A stretch of DNA of 64,000 nucleotides, taken from positions 1,514,407-1,578,406 of the forward strand of contig NZ_CP026001.1 of NCBI RefSeq assembly GCF_003086775.1. The letters are read 5' to 3'. A program made the position numbers and the translations under genes. Positions 27,924 to 37,262 of the stretch are shown here, in pieces. The DNA is from Stenotrophomonas sp. ZAC14D1_NAIMI4_1. GTDB taxonomy: Bacteria; Pseudomonadota; Gammaproteobacteria; Xanthomonadales; Xanthomonadaceae. Numbering within the stretch: position 1 is the first letter of the stretch; every line of letters starts with the position of its first letter. The notes beneath the pieces are model-generated. The model saw only the letters and a program-made list of their open reading frames with translations. It did no database searches and was not told the origin of the DNA.

Positions 27924-28611
27924 TGGCAGGGGCGGGCGTGAGCACGGCTTCGCTGCCATCGGCCAGTCGGGCGCGGAATCCGCCGCCGGCATAGCCCCCG
28001 TCGCGGGGCGGCAGCGGCCAGCTGCGCCCGCTGCCGGCCAGCACGTAGCCGGCCAGCCCCGGCAGCACGGGGGCGCTGTGCCCCTGGGCGTCGATGAACG
28101 TCAGGTCGGCCAGGCGCGCGTGCAGGGTGCCGCCATTGTAGAGCCACAGCCGCGGCGGTTGCCCGGACCCTGCCAGCAGGGCGGCCTGCAGAGGCAGCGG
28201 GCGCGCCGATGCCGCCGGCTGCAGGAAGACCGGCAGCGAATGGCGCTCGGCGCGGCCGGGGGCGGTTCCCGGCTGGGGCGCGATCAGCAGCCGGTACGCA
28301 CGTTCGTCCCGTTCAGGTGCCGGCCCCAGCCGCACGATCCGCAGCCGTTGCCGCTGGCCAGGCAGGATGTGCAGCCGCGCGGGGCTGACCGCAAGATCAT
28401 CCGCCGGGTCCAGGGTGTCCCCCTGGCCAGGCTGGTTCCAGCGGTAGACGGTGGCGTGGCCGGTCCATTCGGTGGCCTCGTCGTTGGTCACCCACAGCGC
28501 GTCGTGGCTGGTTCCGGCCGGGATTTCAACGCCGCTGCGCGACAGTTCCAGGGCATGGGCAGGGGCGGCCAGCAGCCCGCACAGCAGCGCCCGCAGCACG
28601 ACCTGCCCCAT
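27895..28611 (-). CDS. Second periplasmic pilus chaperone (PapD-like)
   Basis: A 238-residue protein with a signal peptide (VLRALLCGLLAAPAHA). An N-terminal immunoglobulin-like domain shows SRSGVEIPAGTSHDALWVTN, and LHILPGQRQRLRIVRL is the chaperone G1-strand region. A second domain (LWLYNGGTLHARLADLTF) completes the PapD fold. Such chaperones donate a strand to pilus subunits in the periplasm. It is the last gene of the pilus operon and overlaps the mini-protein stop by one base, suggesting that it serves that protein or the tip subunit. The operon already has one chaperone, so this is a duplicated, diverged partner. Its end carries the rpsB promoter. Confidence 0.82.
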   Translation of the reverse strand: MGQVVLRALLCGLLAAPAHALELSRSGVEIPAGTSHDALWVTNDEATEWTGHATVYRWNQPGQGDTLDPADDLAVSPARLHILPGQRQRLRIVRLGPAPERDERAYRLLIAPQPGTAPGRAERHSLPVFLQPAASARPLPLQAALLAGSGQPPRLWLYNGGTLHARLADLTFIDAQGHSAPVLPGLAGYVLAGSGRSWPLPPRDGGYAGGGFRARLADGSEAVLTPAPAIAPPALSGL

Positions 28612-28886
28612 CAGTAGGTAATCGTCACGAGGCCAAGCGCCGCATCGCCTTCCTGTGCGGGTGGGCTGAGGGCCCGGATCTGCTCGGCACGGCCCCCGGC
28701 CGAGTCGCTGCGCTGCAGCGGTGCCTGCGCCGTGCCGGGTGCGCGGATCTGCAGGGTCACCCCGACACCGGCCTGCGCGGGAGCGGGTTCAGCCGCCGCA
28801 GCGTCGGGCAGGGGAATGTCGCTGGCTGCCGCGGCAAAAACGGGCAGGGCGGCACAGGCCAGGCAGATCAGGCGCAGGGAGGACAT
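28611..28886 (-). CDS. 91-residue secreted mini-protein with pilin-like terminal strand
   Basis: This small gene sits between the tip subunit and the second chaperone. It has a signal peptide (SSLRLICLACAALPVFAAA), then a Pro/Ala-rich stretch of about 55 residues with no Cys and no room for a full pilin fold. It ends ALGLVTITY, nearly the same as the C-termini of the two spore-coat-U subunits here (TITVTITY and TITATITY). In those subunits this is the last beta-strand, the one that contacts the chaperone. I know no named family. It could be a minor or terminating pilus component or a chaperone-binding peptide; both are inference. Start ATG 28886 follows GGGAGG. Confidence 0.6.
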   Translation of the reverse strand: MSSLRLICLACAALPVFAAAASDIPLPDAAAAEPAPAQAGVGVTLQIRAPGTAQAPLQRSDSAGGRAEQIRALSPPAQEGDAALGLVTITY

Positions 28887-28953
28887 GGGCGGCACCAGGG
28901 CAATGCAGTCGATATCGGCGGCACTGCCCCGGTCTGAAGCCTGCCGCACCGCC

Positions 28954-29973
28954 TCAGTAGGTGATGGTGACCGTGATGGTGTCCGAGTAGCTGCCTGGCG
29001 GCGTCGCGGTGCCTGGCGCGGGGGGCACCCGGCCATAGATGGTCAGGTTCTGCGCGGCGCCGGTGCCGGTGCCGCTGGCCGTGGAGGTATTCAGCACATT
29101 GCCCCAGCGCTGGGTGCGCGCCGGGTCGCGGTACAGCTCGTAGGGCAGCAGGGCGCCGCTGCTGCCGACCCGCATTCGCCGGTTGCCGGCGCCATCGGCG
29201 TGGGTGCCGTTGTCCAGCCCGATCTGGAACGGGCTGCGGTTGACGCAGGTCAGGCTGAAGATGGCCGTGCGGTCGATGTTGGTGGCGACCGTGCCGGTGT
29301 TCACGCCGAAATCCATCGGCGCGGTGACATAGGCCCCGCACGCCGGGTTGACCGTCGCCGTGGCGGTGAGGGTCATCGCCGCCGCCTGCAGGTTTGAATT
29401 GCCGGTGGCCGCCGGAGGCTGCAGCAGGCAGGTCGCGGGGTAGTTGGGCGTACCCAGCAGCGGCTCGTTGTACGCGTACTGGAAGGTCGCGGCCAGGGCG
29501 CTGGTGAACGCGCCTGATGACAGCACCTGGTTGGCCGGGTAGCGCCCGTACAGCGTGAATGATGCGGTGCCCGAGCCGCCCAGCAGTGGCACCGGATACT
29601 GCATCTGCCAGCTCACCCATGTCGGGCTGGTCGCCGCGCCGCTGCCGATCGCGATGGTTCGCGAGGGGTCGCTGTAGATCTGGTAGTTCAACCGGTCACC
29701 AAAGCTGTTGGCCAGGGTGCGCCAAGGGGCGATGCTGGTTCCACCGGTGCCGGCGGGCAGCCCCAGGCAGAACGTCACCCGCGCGTTGGCGAGCAATGCG
29801 ACCGCGCCGGTGGTGCACGTCACGCTGAAGGTCGTGCTGGTATCGACCAGCCCATTGGAGACGGCGCCGAAGGCCAGCGTCGGGCTGGACAGCGTGCAGG
29901 TGGTGGCCGCACGCGCGGGCAGTGCCAGCATGGCCAGCCCGCACAACAGCAACAGCAGCAGCACCCGGTTCAC
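28954..29973 (-). CDS. Two-domain spore coat U (SCPU) protein, probable pilus tip adhesin
   Basis: A 339-residue secreted protein. The signal peptide (RVLLLLLLCGLAMLALPARA) is followed by two SCPU domains: one from CTLSSPTLAFGAVSNGLVDT to about residue 170, the second from ATATVNPACGAYVTAPMDFG to the C-terminal ITVTITY. Both have the paired Cys typical of the family. The layout matches CsuE, the two-domain tip subunit of the archaic Csu pili of Acinetobacter, which binds hydrophobic surfaces. The start is a GTG at 29973 that overlaps the usher stop as GTGA. The longer open frame upstream lies inside the usher gene. Confidence 0.82.
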   Translation of the reverse strand: MNRVLLLLLLCGLAMLALPARAATTCTLSSPTLAFGAVSNGLVDTSTTFSVTCTTGAVALLANARVTFCLGLPAGTGGTSIAPWRTLANSFGDRLNYQIYSDPSRTIAIGSGAATSPTWVSWQMQYPVPLLGGSGTASFTLYGRYPANQVLSSGAFTSALAATFQYAYNEPLLGTPNYPATCLLQPPAATGNSNLQAAAMTLTATATVNPACGAYVTAPMDFGVNTGTVATNIDRTAIFSLTCVNRSPFQIGLDNGTHADGAGNRRMRVGSSGALLPYELYRDPARTQRWGNVLNTSTASGTGTGAAQNLTIYGRVPPAPGTATPPGSYSDTITVTITY

Positions 29974-32336
29974 GGCGCAGGCTCCGGCAGGCAGCGCAGC
30001 GGCGGCGAGCGGCGCGAGGTGCTGGCCGGCATCTGCGCATGGCAGCGCCCGCGCTCGCTTTCGATCAGCAGCCGTGGCGGCTCGCCGCTGAACTCGACCC
30101 AGGCCTGGCCATCGTGGCCGACCACCGTCGGGGTCACGCCCGTACCGCTGATCCGCGCGCCCAGCGGCAGCGGCTGGCCTGCTTCGTCGAGCAGGGTCAG
30201 CAGTGCGCCGCGGCTGTGTACCAGTTTGAAATCCACCCGCATGCCAGCGCCCTGGCGCGGCGTGGCGAAGGTCTCGACACGCTCGGCGCGCATGTCGGCA
30301 GGAAGGTCGAGGGTATCGATGCCCAGCCGGTTGCGCTGCCAGGACAGCAGTGGCGTGACCAGCAGCAGCCCGTTCCGGTTGGTCACGCCAACCGGGCGGT
30401 TTTCCAGCATCACCGGAATGCCGGGGCGACCGGTGGACACCACCGCGAATGCATCGGGTACTTCGCGGGCGGCAAATACGCTGCCCGCCATCCACACCAG
30501 GCTGCCGCTGGCGTTGCCGTAGGCGAAGGTCTGGCCTGCATCGCGGGAAAGCCCGGCCGAGTAGCGACCGTGGCTGCCCAGCGCGCCGATTTCCGCCAGG
30601 CCGCCGTCATCGCGGGCCTGCAGGCGCCAGCCCGGGCCGCTGCGGCTGCCATCGCCGGGTACCGGCCGCATCACTTCGGCGCTGGCGCGATCGACGTCGC
30701 CATTGCGCTGCACCGCGAGGGTGGCCTGCCTGTCCTCGCCCAGGCGGGTGCCCAGCGACAGGTAGATGCTGCGGTTCTGCCGCTGGTCGATGTCCTGGGT
30801 GGCCGACAGGTAGGCATTCCAGCGGCCGAAGCTGCGCGACCAGAACAGGCTCAGGTAGCGGGTGCGGGTATAGGGCAGGCCGGGGCCGGGCGCCGGTTGC
30901 GGTGCATCCAGCACCGGCACGGCCTGGTCAAGCCGCAGGTAGCTCAGGCTCACCGTGCCCAGCCGCTGCAGGTCCACGCCGAAGCTGGCCTGCTCGCTGA
31001 TGCGCGGCGGCAGGCTGTCCTGCAGGCTGCCCAGGTCGCGGTAGTCGCCGGATGTGCGGCGGCTGGCCAGGTTCACGTTGAACCGGCGGTTGTTCCAGTT
31101 GTAGCCCATCCCGTACTGCCGGCCCCGGCGCTGGTCATCCCGGCTCTCGCTCCAGTTCGCACTCAGAACGCCGGCCCTGCCCAGCAGCCATGCACCGCCC
31201 AGGCCTGCATTGAGGACACCGCCACCGCCTTCGGCATGTGCTTCGAGGGTGAACTGGTTGCTGATGCCGCGGCGCAGGGTGGCGCTGGCGACCGTGTCGC
31301 TGTCGTAGCGGAACGAGTGGATGCCGAAATCACGCCGCAGCCGGCCGATGCCAGCGGACCAGTCGGACAGGCCGGCGGCCAGCAGCTGCTGCGTGCCGTA
31401 GAACGAAAAGTCCAGGGTCTGCATGCGGCCGAAGGCATCGGTGACCACCACCTGCGCGGTGCCGGTGCCGCTGATGCCCGGCTGCGTGGCCAGCTGGAAC
31501 GGCCCCACGGGAACCTGGCCGCCGTACTGGCGCAGGCCATCGACATACAGCTCGACGTTGGATGGGACGACAGCTTCGCCGAGGAACGACGGGGTGGGGG
31601 TGAGCACCCGGTACGGCTGCAGCCCGTAATTGCGCCCGATCTGGATGCCGGCCATGCGCGCAGGACGCGACCATTCCAGGAATCCGCTGTAGAAATCGCC
31701 CACGGTCAGGCTGAGTGCCTGGTCGGGAAGGTCCAGGCGCCAGCTTGTGTCCAGCCGCACCGACTGGTGCTGCCAGCCTTCGCCGGGCAGCTGGTAGGTG
31801 CGCATCAGGCCGGTGCTGCGCAGGCTGCCGCGGCCGACGCCGAACAGGCGCAGATCGGTATTGAGGCTCAGGTTGCCCAGCCCGTCGCTGTGGCTGGCAT
31901 ACAGGTCGTAGTTCAACGCCATGCCCGGAGAGGACTGCGCGGCCGGGGTGCCCTGCGCGCTGCGCCCCAGCTGGGCGGTGGGCAGCTGCAGCAGCTGCAG
32001 CGGAACCTGCAGGTCCAGGATCTGCAGGCCGGCGTCGTAGTGCACGACCACGCCGGCGAGCTGGTCCAGGTAGACCGGGCTGTCGCCCTGCACGGGGAAG
32101 CCGAGCTGGCGCAGGGTCGCGGCGGGGGCCTGCAACCGTCCGCCCAGTTCATCGAAACGCAGCAGCCCGCGCGGGGCCTGGTTCAAGGTGGTCTCCAGGT
32201 ACAGCGCCTGGCTGGCGGTCAGTGGTGTCGGGGGCGGCAGCAACGCGTCGGCAGCGACGTCCATCGCCTCGGCGCCCACCTCGCGCGCCAGGGCCTGCCC
32301 TGAAAGCGACGCCATGCCGCTGCAGCAGGCCAGCAC
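29970..32336 (-). CDS. Outer-membrane fimbrial usher (archaic/Csu type)
   Basis: A 788-residue usher through which pilus subunits are assembled and exported. The N-terminal domain includes EVGAEAMDVAADALLPPPTP; the large barrel shows NYDLYASHSDGLGNLSLNTD and GDFYSGFLEWSRPARMAGIQ; a plug and C-terminal domains (RPVGVTNRNGLLLVTPLLSW; ARISGTGVTPTVVGHDGQAW) follow. I choose a GTG at 32336, eight bases after the chaperone stop and behind GAGG, giving a signal peptide starting LACCSGMASLSGQALA. The 52 codons upstream in frame overlap the chaperone and are not used. It is coupled to the tip gene by a 4-base overlap. Confidence 0.9.
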   Translation of the reverse strand: MLACCSGMASLSGQALAREVGAEAMDVAADALLPPPTPLTASQALYLETTLNQAPRGLLRFDELGGRLQAPAATLRQLGFPVQGDSPVYLDQLAGVVVHYDAGLQILDLQVPLQLLQLPTAQLGRSAQGTPAAQSSPGMALNYDLYASHSDGLGNLSLNTDLRLFGVGRGSLRSTGLMRTYQLPGEGWQHQSVRLDTSWRLDLPDQALSLTVGDFYSGFLEWSRPARMAGIQIGRNYGLQPYRVLTPTPSFLGEAVVPSNVELYVDGLRQYGGQVPVGPFQLATQPGISGTGTAQVVVTDAFGRMQTLDFSFYGTQQLLAAGLSDWSAGIGRLRRDFGIHSFRYDSDTVASATLRRGISNQFTLEAHAEGGGGVLNAGLGGAWLLGRAGVLSANWSESRDDQRRGRQYGMGYNWNNRRFNVNLASRRTSGDYRDLGSLQDSLPPRISEQASFGVDLQRLGTVSLSYLRLDQAVPVLDAPQPAPGPGLPYTRTRYLSLFWSRSFGRWNAYLSATQDIDQRQNRSIYLSLGTRLGEDRQATLAVQRNGDVDRASAEVMRPVPGDGSRSGPGWRLQARDDGGLAEIGALGSHGRYSAGLSRDAGQTFAYGNASGSLVWMAGSVFAAREVPDAFAVVSTGRPGIPVMLENRPVGVTNRNGLLLVTPLLSWQRNRLGIDTLDLPADMRAERVETFATPRQGAGMRVDFKLVHSRGALLTLLDEAGQPLPLGARISGTGVTPTVVGHDGQAWVEFSGEPPRLLIESERGRCHAQMPASTSRRSPPLRCLPEPAP

Positions 32337-32343
32337 GCAGGCC

Positions 32344-33078
32344 TCAGCGAGCCGGCGGCGTGGCGGGCAATGGAATCGGCTCCGAGCCACCGTTGATCCT
32401 CGCGCTGAAGGTGCCGCCCTGCAGTTGCGCAGGGGGCTGCTGCAGCGGCCAGCGCATGGTCTGGCCGGGCAGTACGTATCCCACCAGCCCATCCATCACC
32501 GGTGTCCTGTGGCCGCGCACGACCAGGCCGAGATCGGCAATCTGGGCCTGCCCCTGGCCGCTGTTGCTGACCTCCAGCTGCGCCTGCGCGGCGCCGGCTT
32601 CCACCAGCCGCGCGGACAGCAGCGGTTCGGGCGGCTTGCCGGCCGGCTGCACCACGACGGGTATCGAATAGCGCAGGACGAACTGCATGCCTTGCCGCGT
32701 GGGGTCATACGCCGGTATTTCATCGACGATCACGCGGTATGCCTGCTGCGTGGCGGGCGCGCCTTCTTCGGCCCGCACAAGCCGGATCAGCTGGCGCTGG
32801 CCGGCAGCCAGGGCCTGCATCGGCGGGCTGGGCAGCAGCGCCTGCGTGGGCGTCAACTGGTCACGGCCGTCGGCCTGCTGCCACTGGAAGACGCGGACCT
32901 GCACCTGCACCGTTTCGGTGCCGCTGTTGCTGATCCACAGGGCCTCGGCCTTCTGCTCCGGCCGCAGCTCGAACTGGGTCGGGGATACCTGCAGGCTGGC
33001 GGCCAGGCAAGGGCTCAAGGGCAGGGCCAAAGCAATCCACGCCAGCGTTCGCAGCCAGCGGTCGGTACGCAGCACCAT
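32344..33078 (-). CDS. Periplasmic pilus chaperone (PapD-like, first copy)
   Basis: A 244-residue two-domain chaperone. The signal peptide (TLAWIALALPLSPCLAA) precedes ASLQVSPTQFELRPEQKAEA and the G1-strand segment MQALAAGQRQLIRLVRAEEG. The second half (VVQPAGKPPEPLLSARLVEA) matches the family. It delivers subunits to the usher just downstream. It is 10 bases after the major-subunit gene. The ATG at 33078 is chosen because it gives a clean signal sequence; 61 further in-frame codons lie over the subunit gene. Confidence 0.9.
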   Translation of the reverse strand: MVLRTDRWLRTLAWIALALPLSPCLAASLQVSPTQFELRPEQKAEALWISNSGTETVQVQVRVFQWQQADGRDQLTPTQALLPSPPMQALAAGQRQLIRLVRAEEGAPATQQAYRVIVDEIPAYDPTRQGMQFVLRYSIPVVVQPAGKPPEPLLSARLVEAGAAQAQLEVSNSGQGQAQIADLGLVVRGHRTPVMDGLVGYVLPGQTMRWPLQQPPAQLQGGTFSARINGGSEPIPLPATPPAR

Positions 33079-33088
33079 CAGCGCCACC

Positions 33089-33616
33089 TCAATAGGTGAT
33101 CGTGGCGGTGATGGTGTCCTGGTAGGCGCCCGGCGCGGCGTTGTTGACGCTCGGGTTGGCCACCTGGCCGTAGACCTGGTAGACCTGGTTGGCGCCCGTG
33201 CCGGTGCCTGCCTGGGTGTTGGTGCCGGTGGTGGAGCCCCAGACCACGCTGTGGCCAGCATCCTGGTACAGCTGGTAGCCGACGAAGTTGTTGGCGGTCA
33301 CGCCGGTATCGGTATTGCGCATGCGCCGCGTGGTCACGTCGGCTGCGGTCCCCGCGTTGAGGCCGGCATTGAGCGCGATCGTGTAGGGGGTGGTCACGCT
33401 GCACTGGGCGGTCAGCGTGCCCTGGGCGTTGAGCGGCGTGGTCGAACTGGCGTCTGCGTTGCCGAAGTTGACGTTGGTCGCGGCGGCAGCGGTGATGGTG
33501 CAGGCCTTGTTGATGGTCAGCAGGACATTGAATGTCGTGGTGTCGGCCGCCGATGCGGGGCCGGCCAGGAGCAGGGCCGCGGCCCAGGTGATGGGGGAAC
33601 GCAGTGCAGATCGCAT
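33089..33616 (-). CDS. Spore coat U domain protein, probable major pilin
   Basis: A 175-residue secreted protein with a signal peptide (ITWAAALLLAGPASA) and one SCPU domain. The domain begins TFNVLLTINKACTITAAAAT, contains LTAQCSVTTPYTIALNAGLN and MRNTDTGVTANNFVGYQLYQ, and ends TITATITY. One-domain SCPU proteins at the head of such operons are the main shaft subunit (CsuA/B-like). A strong AGGGAGG site precedes the ATG at 33616. It is first in the order subunit-chaperone-usher-tip-mini-protein-chaperone, with a 239-base gap to divergent map that should contain the operon promoter. Confidence 0.88.
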   Translation of the reverse strand: MRSALRSPITWAAALLLAGPASAADTTTFNVLLTINKACTITAAAATNVNFGNADASSTTPLNAQGTLTAQCSVTTPYTIALNAGLNAGTAADVTTRRMRNTDTGVTANNFVGYQLYQDAGHSVVWGSTTGTNTQAGTGTGANQVYQVYGQVANPSVNNAAPGAYQDTITATITY

Positions 33617-33855
33617 GTACAGCCTCCCTGACCCGAGGGTCTGTTGGACAGGTCGGAGCGGCACGTTCTGCACCGCGTTGACGACGGTCCTGTTCAGCCT
33701 AGGGCGGGTAAGTGTCTGTATTCAGTGATAATTGCGTCGGACAAAGCGTGGGGCGGGTCACGTTTCCGGGCTCCTTGCCGGATCCGTGCATCGTCGATGC
33801 GCCCAGTTGGGTGGCGTTCGTTCAGATTGTGGCCGGATCGGCGATAATGGGTGCC

Positions 33856-34632
33856 ATGAGCGTGAATCTGAAAACCCCGCAGGAAATCGAGGCGATGCGC
33901 ATCGCCGGCCGCCTGGCCAGCGAAGTGCTCGACATCGTCACCCCCCACGTCAAGCCCGGTGTCACCACCGAGGAGCTGGACCGCATCTGCCACGACCACA
34001 TCGTGAACGTGCAGGGCGCCACGCCGGCCAACGTCGGCTACCGCGGCTTCCCCAAGAGCGTGTGCACCTCGGTCAACAATGTCATCTGCCACGGCATCCC
34101 CAGCGAAGGGAAGGTGCTCAAGGATGGCGACATCATCAACATCGACGTCACCGTCATCAAGGACGGCTGGCACGGCGACACCAGCCGCATGTACTTCGTC
34201 GGCACGCCGTCGGTGATGGCCCGCCGCCTGGTGGAAGCCACCTACGAAGCCATGTGGCGCGGCATCCGCGCGGTGCGTCCGGGTGCCACCCTGGGCGACA
34301 TCGGCCATGCCATCCAGAGCTATGCCGAAGGCGAGCGTTTCAGCGTGGTGCGCGAGTACTGCGGCCACGGCATCGGCAAGGTCTACCACGATGAGCCGCA
34401 GGTGGTGCATTACGGCCGCCCGGGCCAGGGCCTGGTGCTGCAGCCGGGCATGACCTTCACCATCGAGCCGATGATCAACGAGGGCACCCGCTACAACAAG
34501 GTGCTGCCGGATGGCTGGACCGTGGTGACCAAGGACCGCAAGCTGTCGGCGCAGTGGGAGCACATGATCGCGGTCACCGAGACCGGCGTGGACGTGCTGA
34601 CCCTGTCGCCGGGCGAATCGCAGGTCTCCTGA
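33856..34632 (+). CDS. map: Type I methionine aminopeptidase
   Basis: A 258-residue metal-dependent enzyme that removes N-terminal Met from new proteins. Landmarks: KTPQEIEAMRIAGRLASEVL, the His-containing GYRGFPKSVCTSVNNVICHG, the metal ligands in DIINIDVTVIKDGWHGDTSR and VREYCGHGIGKVYHDEP, and TFTIEPMINEG. The ATG at 33856 gives the usual start MSVNLKTPQEIE. A GATAAT hexamer lies only eight bases before it, so the mRNA leader may be very short. glnD follows after two bases. Confidence 0.97.
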   Translation: MSVNLKTPQEIEAMRIAGRLASEVLDIVTPHVKPGVTTEELDRICHDHIVNVQGATPANVGYRGFPKSVCTSVNNVICHGIPSEGKVLKDGDIINIDVTVIKDGWHGDTSRMYFVGTPSVMARRLVEATYEAMWRGIRAVRPGATLGDIGHAIQSYAEGERFSVVREYCGHGIGKVYHDEPQVVHYGRPGQGLVLQPGMTFTIEPMINEGTRYNKVLPDGWTVVTKDRKLSAQWEHMIAVTETGVDVLTLSPGESQVS

Positions 34633-34634
34633 CG

Positions 34635-37262
34635 ATGCTGCCGGCGGGTTCACTGCTGGACGCGCCGGCCGATTCGCTCGACGATCCCGAATGGGCGTCT
34701 GCCGCACGGCAGGCGCTGCAGCAGGCCGATGCGCGCCTGTACCGCCGCTTCGACCAGGGCGACAACATCGAGCGCTTGATCGCGCTGCGCGCACGCGCGG
34801 CCGACCACCTGATCCGGCTGGCCTGGCAGCGCTGCGTGCCGGCCGGCAGCGGCCTGTCGGTGTTCGCGGTGGGTGGCTACGGGCGTGGCGAACTGTTCCC
34901 GCGCTCGGACATCGACCTGCTGGTGTTCGGCGATGCGCCGGCGCAGCTGGCCCATGAAGCCGGGCTTTCGCGCCTGTTCGCGCTGCTGTGGGACTGCGGC
35001 CTGGCGGTCAGCCATGCCGTGCGTTCGGCGGCGCAGTGCCGCGAGGCGGCCGCCGACCAGACCGTGCTGACCGCACTGATCGAAGCGCGCCCGATCGTGG
35101 CCGACGAGGCCGCGCGGCGCGCGCTGCGCGGGGCCATCGATGACCGCGAGCTGTGGCCGGCGCGCACGTTCTTCCTGGCCAAGCTGGAAGAGCTGCGCAA
35201 CCGCCACCAGCGCTTCGGCGATACCGCCGACAACCTGGAGCCGGACCTGAAGGACGGCCCCGGTGGCCTGCGCGATCTCAACACCCTGGGCTGGATGGCG
35301 CTGCGCGCCTTCGGCGTGCGTGACCTGGAAGCACTGGTCGGGCTGGGCCACCTGGGCGCCGATGAAGCGGCCGCGCTGAAGCGCGAGCGCGCGGTGCTGG
35401 CACGCCTGCGTTTCGGCCTGCACCTGGTGGCGCGGCGCCCGGAAGAACGCCTGCGCTTTGATTACCAGAAGACCCTGGCCGCGCGCCTGGGCTTCGAAGA
35501 CGACGCCGAGAACCTGGGCGTCGAGAAGATGATGCAGGGGTTCTACCGCGCCGCCCTGGTGGTGCGCCGGATCAGCGACCGCCTGCTGCAGCGTTTCGAG
35601 GAACAGTTCGACGGCGAGGCACAGCCTGAACCCCTCACCGTGGGCTTTTCGCTGCGCCGTGGCTACCTGGCCGCCAACGATGCGGAGTGGCCGTGCGGTG
35701 ATGTCGGCCAGGTTTTCGCCCTGTTCGCTGGCTGGGCCAACAACCCGCAGGTGCGTGGCCTGCATTCGCTCACCGCACGCGCGCTGGCCGAGGCGCTGCC
35801 GCTGCTGCCGGCCTACGACCGCGCCGACGCCAATGCACGCGAGCAGTTCATGGCCCTGCTGCGTGGCCAGCGCCCGGTCGACACGCTTTCGCGCATGGCG
35901 CGGCTGGGCGTGCTCGGGCAGTGGATTCCCGCCTTCGCCCAGGTCAGCGGGCGCATGCAGTTCGACCTGTTCCATGTCTACACGGTCGACCAGCACACGC
36001 TGATGGTCCTGCGCAACATCGGGCTGTTCGCCAGCAGCCGTGCCGATGAACGTTTCTCGATCGCCCACGAAGTCTGGCCGCGCCTGCGCAAGCCCGAGCT
36101 GTTGCTGCTGGCGGGCCTGTTCCACGACATCGCCAAGGGCCGCGGCGGCGACCATTCCGAGCTGGGCGCGGTGGACGCGCGCGCGTTCTGCCACGCCCAT
36201 GCACTGAGCGGCACCGATACCGAGCTGGTGGCCTGGCTGGTGGAGCAGCACCTGCGCATGTCGGTGACCGCGCAGAAGCAGGACATCGCCGATCCGGTGG
36301 TGATCCATCGCTTCGCCACCCTGGTCGGCAGCCGTGATCGCCTCGACTACCTGTACCTGCTGACCTGCGCCGACATCGCCGGCACCAGCCCCAAGCTGTG
36401 GAACGCGTGGAAGGACCGGCTGCTGGCCGACCTGTACTTCGCCACCCGGCGCGCGCTGCGCGAGGGCCTGGAACACCCGGTGCCGCCCGCCGAGCGCGTG
36501 GCCGAGGCGCGCGACAGCGTGCGCGCGCTGGTGCGCGAGCAGGGCTACGACGATGCCACCATCGACCGCCAGTTCGCGGTGATGCCCGACGAAGGGTTCA
36601 TGCGCCTGCGCCCGGAGCAGCTGGCCTGGCAGGCCTCGGCACTGGTGCCGATCAAGCAGGGCCACACCCTGGTGAAGGTGCGCCGGATCAGCGTGGACGA
36701 CCCGGCACTGGAAGTGTTCGTGCACTCGCCGGACCGTGATGGCCTGTTCGCGGCGATCGTGATGACCCTGGACCGCAAGGGCTACGGCATCCATCGCGCA
36801 CGCGTGCTGGACGGCCCGTCCGACACCATTTTCGATACCTTCGAAGTGAGCCCGGCCGATACCTTCGCCGATGGCAGCAGTGCCAACCTGGAAGCTGCGT
36901 TGCGCGAAGCGCTGAGTGGCGACCTGACCCGACTGCGCCCGTCGCGGCGGGTGGTGCCACGGCAGCTGCGCCACTTCCGTTTCGCCCCGCGCATCGAGTT
37001 CCGCGATGAGCCCGGCGCGACCCGTTTTGCCCTGGTCGCGCCCGACCGCCCCGGCCTGCTGGCCGACGTGGCGTTCGTGCTGCGCAACCAGGGCCTGCGC
37101 GTGCATGACGCGCGCATTGCCACGTTCGGCGAACGCGCCGAAGACACCTTCGTGATCAGTGACGAACACGACCTCCCCCTGACCGAACCCGCCCGGCAGC
37201 AGCTGCATGACGCGATGCTGGCCTGCCTGGACCCTGATCGAAACGCCGGAGACCCCACCTGA
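34635..37262 (+). CDS. glnD: Bifunctional [protein-PII] uridylyltransferase / UMP-removing enzyme
   Basis: An 875-residue nitrogen sensor. Glutamine binding shifts it from uridylylating PII to removing UMP. The nucleotidyltransferase site is [20 protein letters not shown] near residues 75-95. The HD hydrolase domain contains [18 protein letters not shown] and [20 protein letters not shown]. Two C-terminal ACT domains ([40 protein letters not shown]) bind glutamine. The ATG at 34635 is two bases after map. The map-glnD-dapD order is the same as in E. coli. Confidence 0.97.
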   Translation: MLPAGSLLDAPADSLDDPEWASAARQALQQADARLYRRFDQGDNIERLIALRARAADHLIRLAWQRCVPAGSGLSVFAVGGYGRGELFPRSDIDLLVFGDAPAQLAHEAGLSRLFALLWDCGLAVSHAVRSAAQCREAAADQTVLTALIEARPIVADEAARRALRGAIDDRELWPARTFFLAKLEELRNRHQRFGDTADNLEPDLKDGPGGLRDLNTLGWMALRAFGVRDLEALVGLGHLGADEAAALKRERAVLARLRFGLHLVARRPEERLRFDYQKTLAARLGFEDDAENLGVEKMMQGFYRAALVVRRISDRLLQRFEEQFDGEAQPEPLTVGFSLRRGYLAANDAEWPCGDVGQVFALFAGWANNPQVRGLHSLTARALAEALPLLPAYDRADANAREQFMALLRGQRPVDTLSRMARLGVLGQWIPAFAQVSGRMQFDLFHVYTVDQHTLMVLRNIGLFASSRADERFSIAHEVWPRLRKPELLLLAGLFHDIAKGRGGDHSELGAVDARAFCHAHALSGTDTELVAWLVEQHLRMSVTAQKQDIADPVVIHRFATLVGSRDRLDYLYLLTCADIAGTSPKLWNAWKDRLLADLYFATRRALREGLEHPVPPAERVAEARDSVRALVREQGYDDATIDRQFAVMPDEGFMRLRPEQLAWQASALVPIKQGHTLVKVRRISVDDPALEVFVHSPDRDGLFAAIVMTLDRKGYGIHRARVLDGPSDTIFDTFEVSPADTFADGSSANLEAALREALSGDLTRLRPSRRVVPRQLRHFRFAPRIEFRDEPGATRFALVAPDRPGLLADVAFVLRNQGLRVHDARIATFGERAEDTFVISDEHDLPLTEPARQQLHDAMLACLDPDRNAGDPT

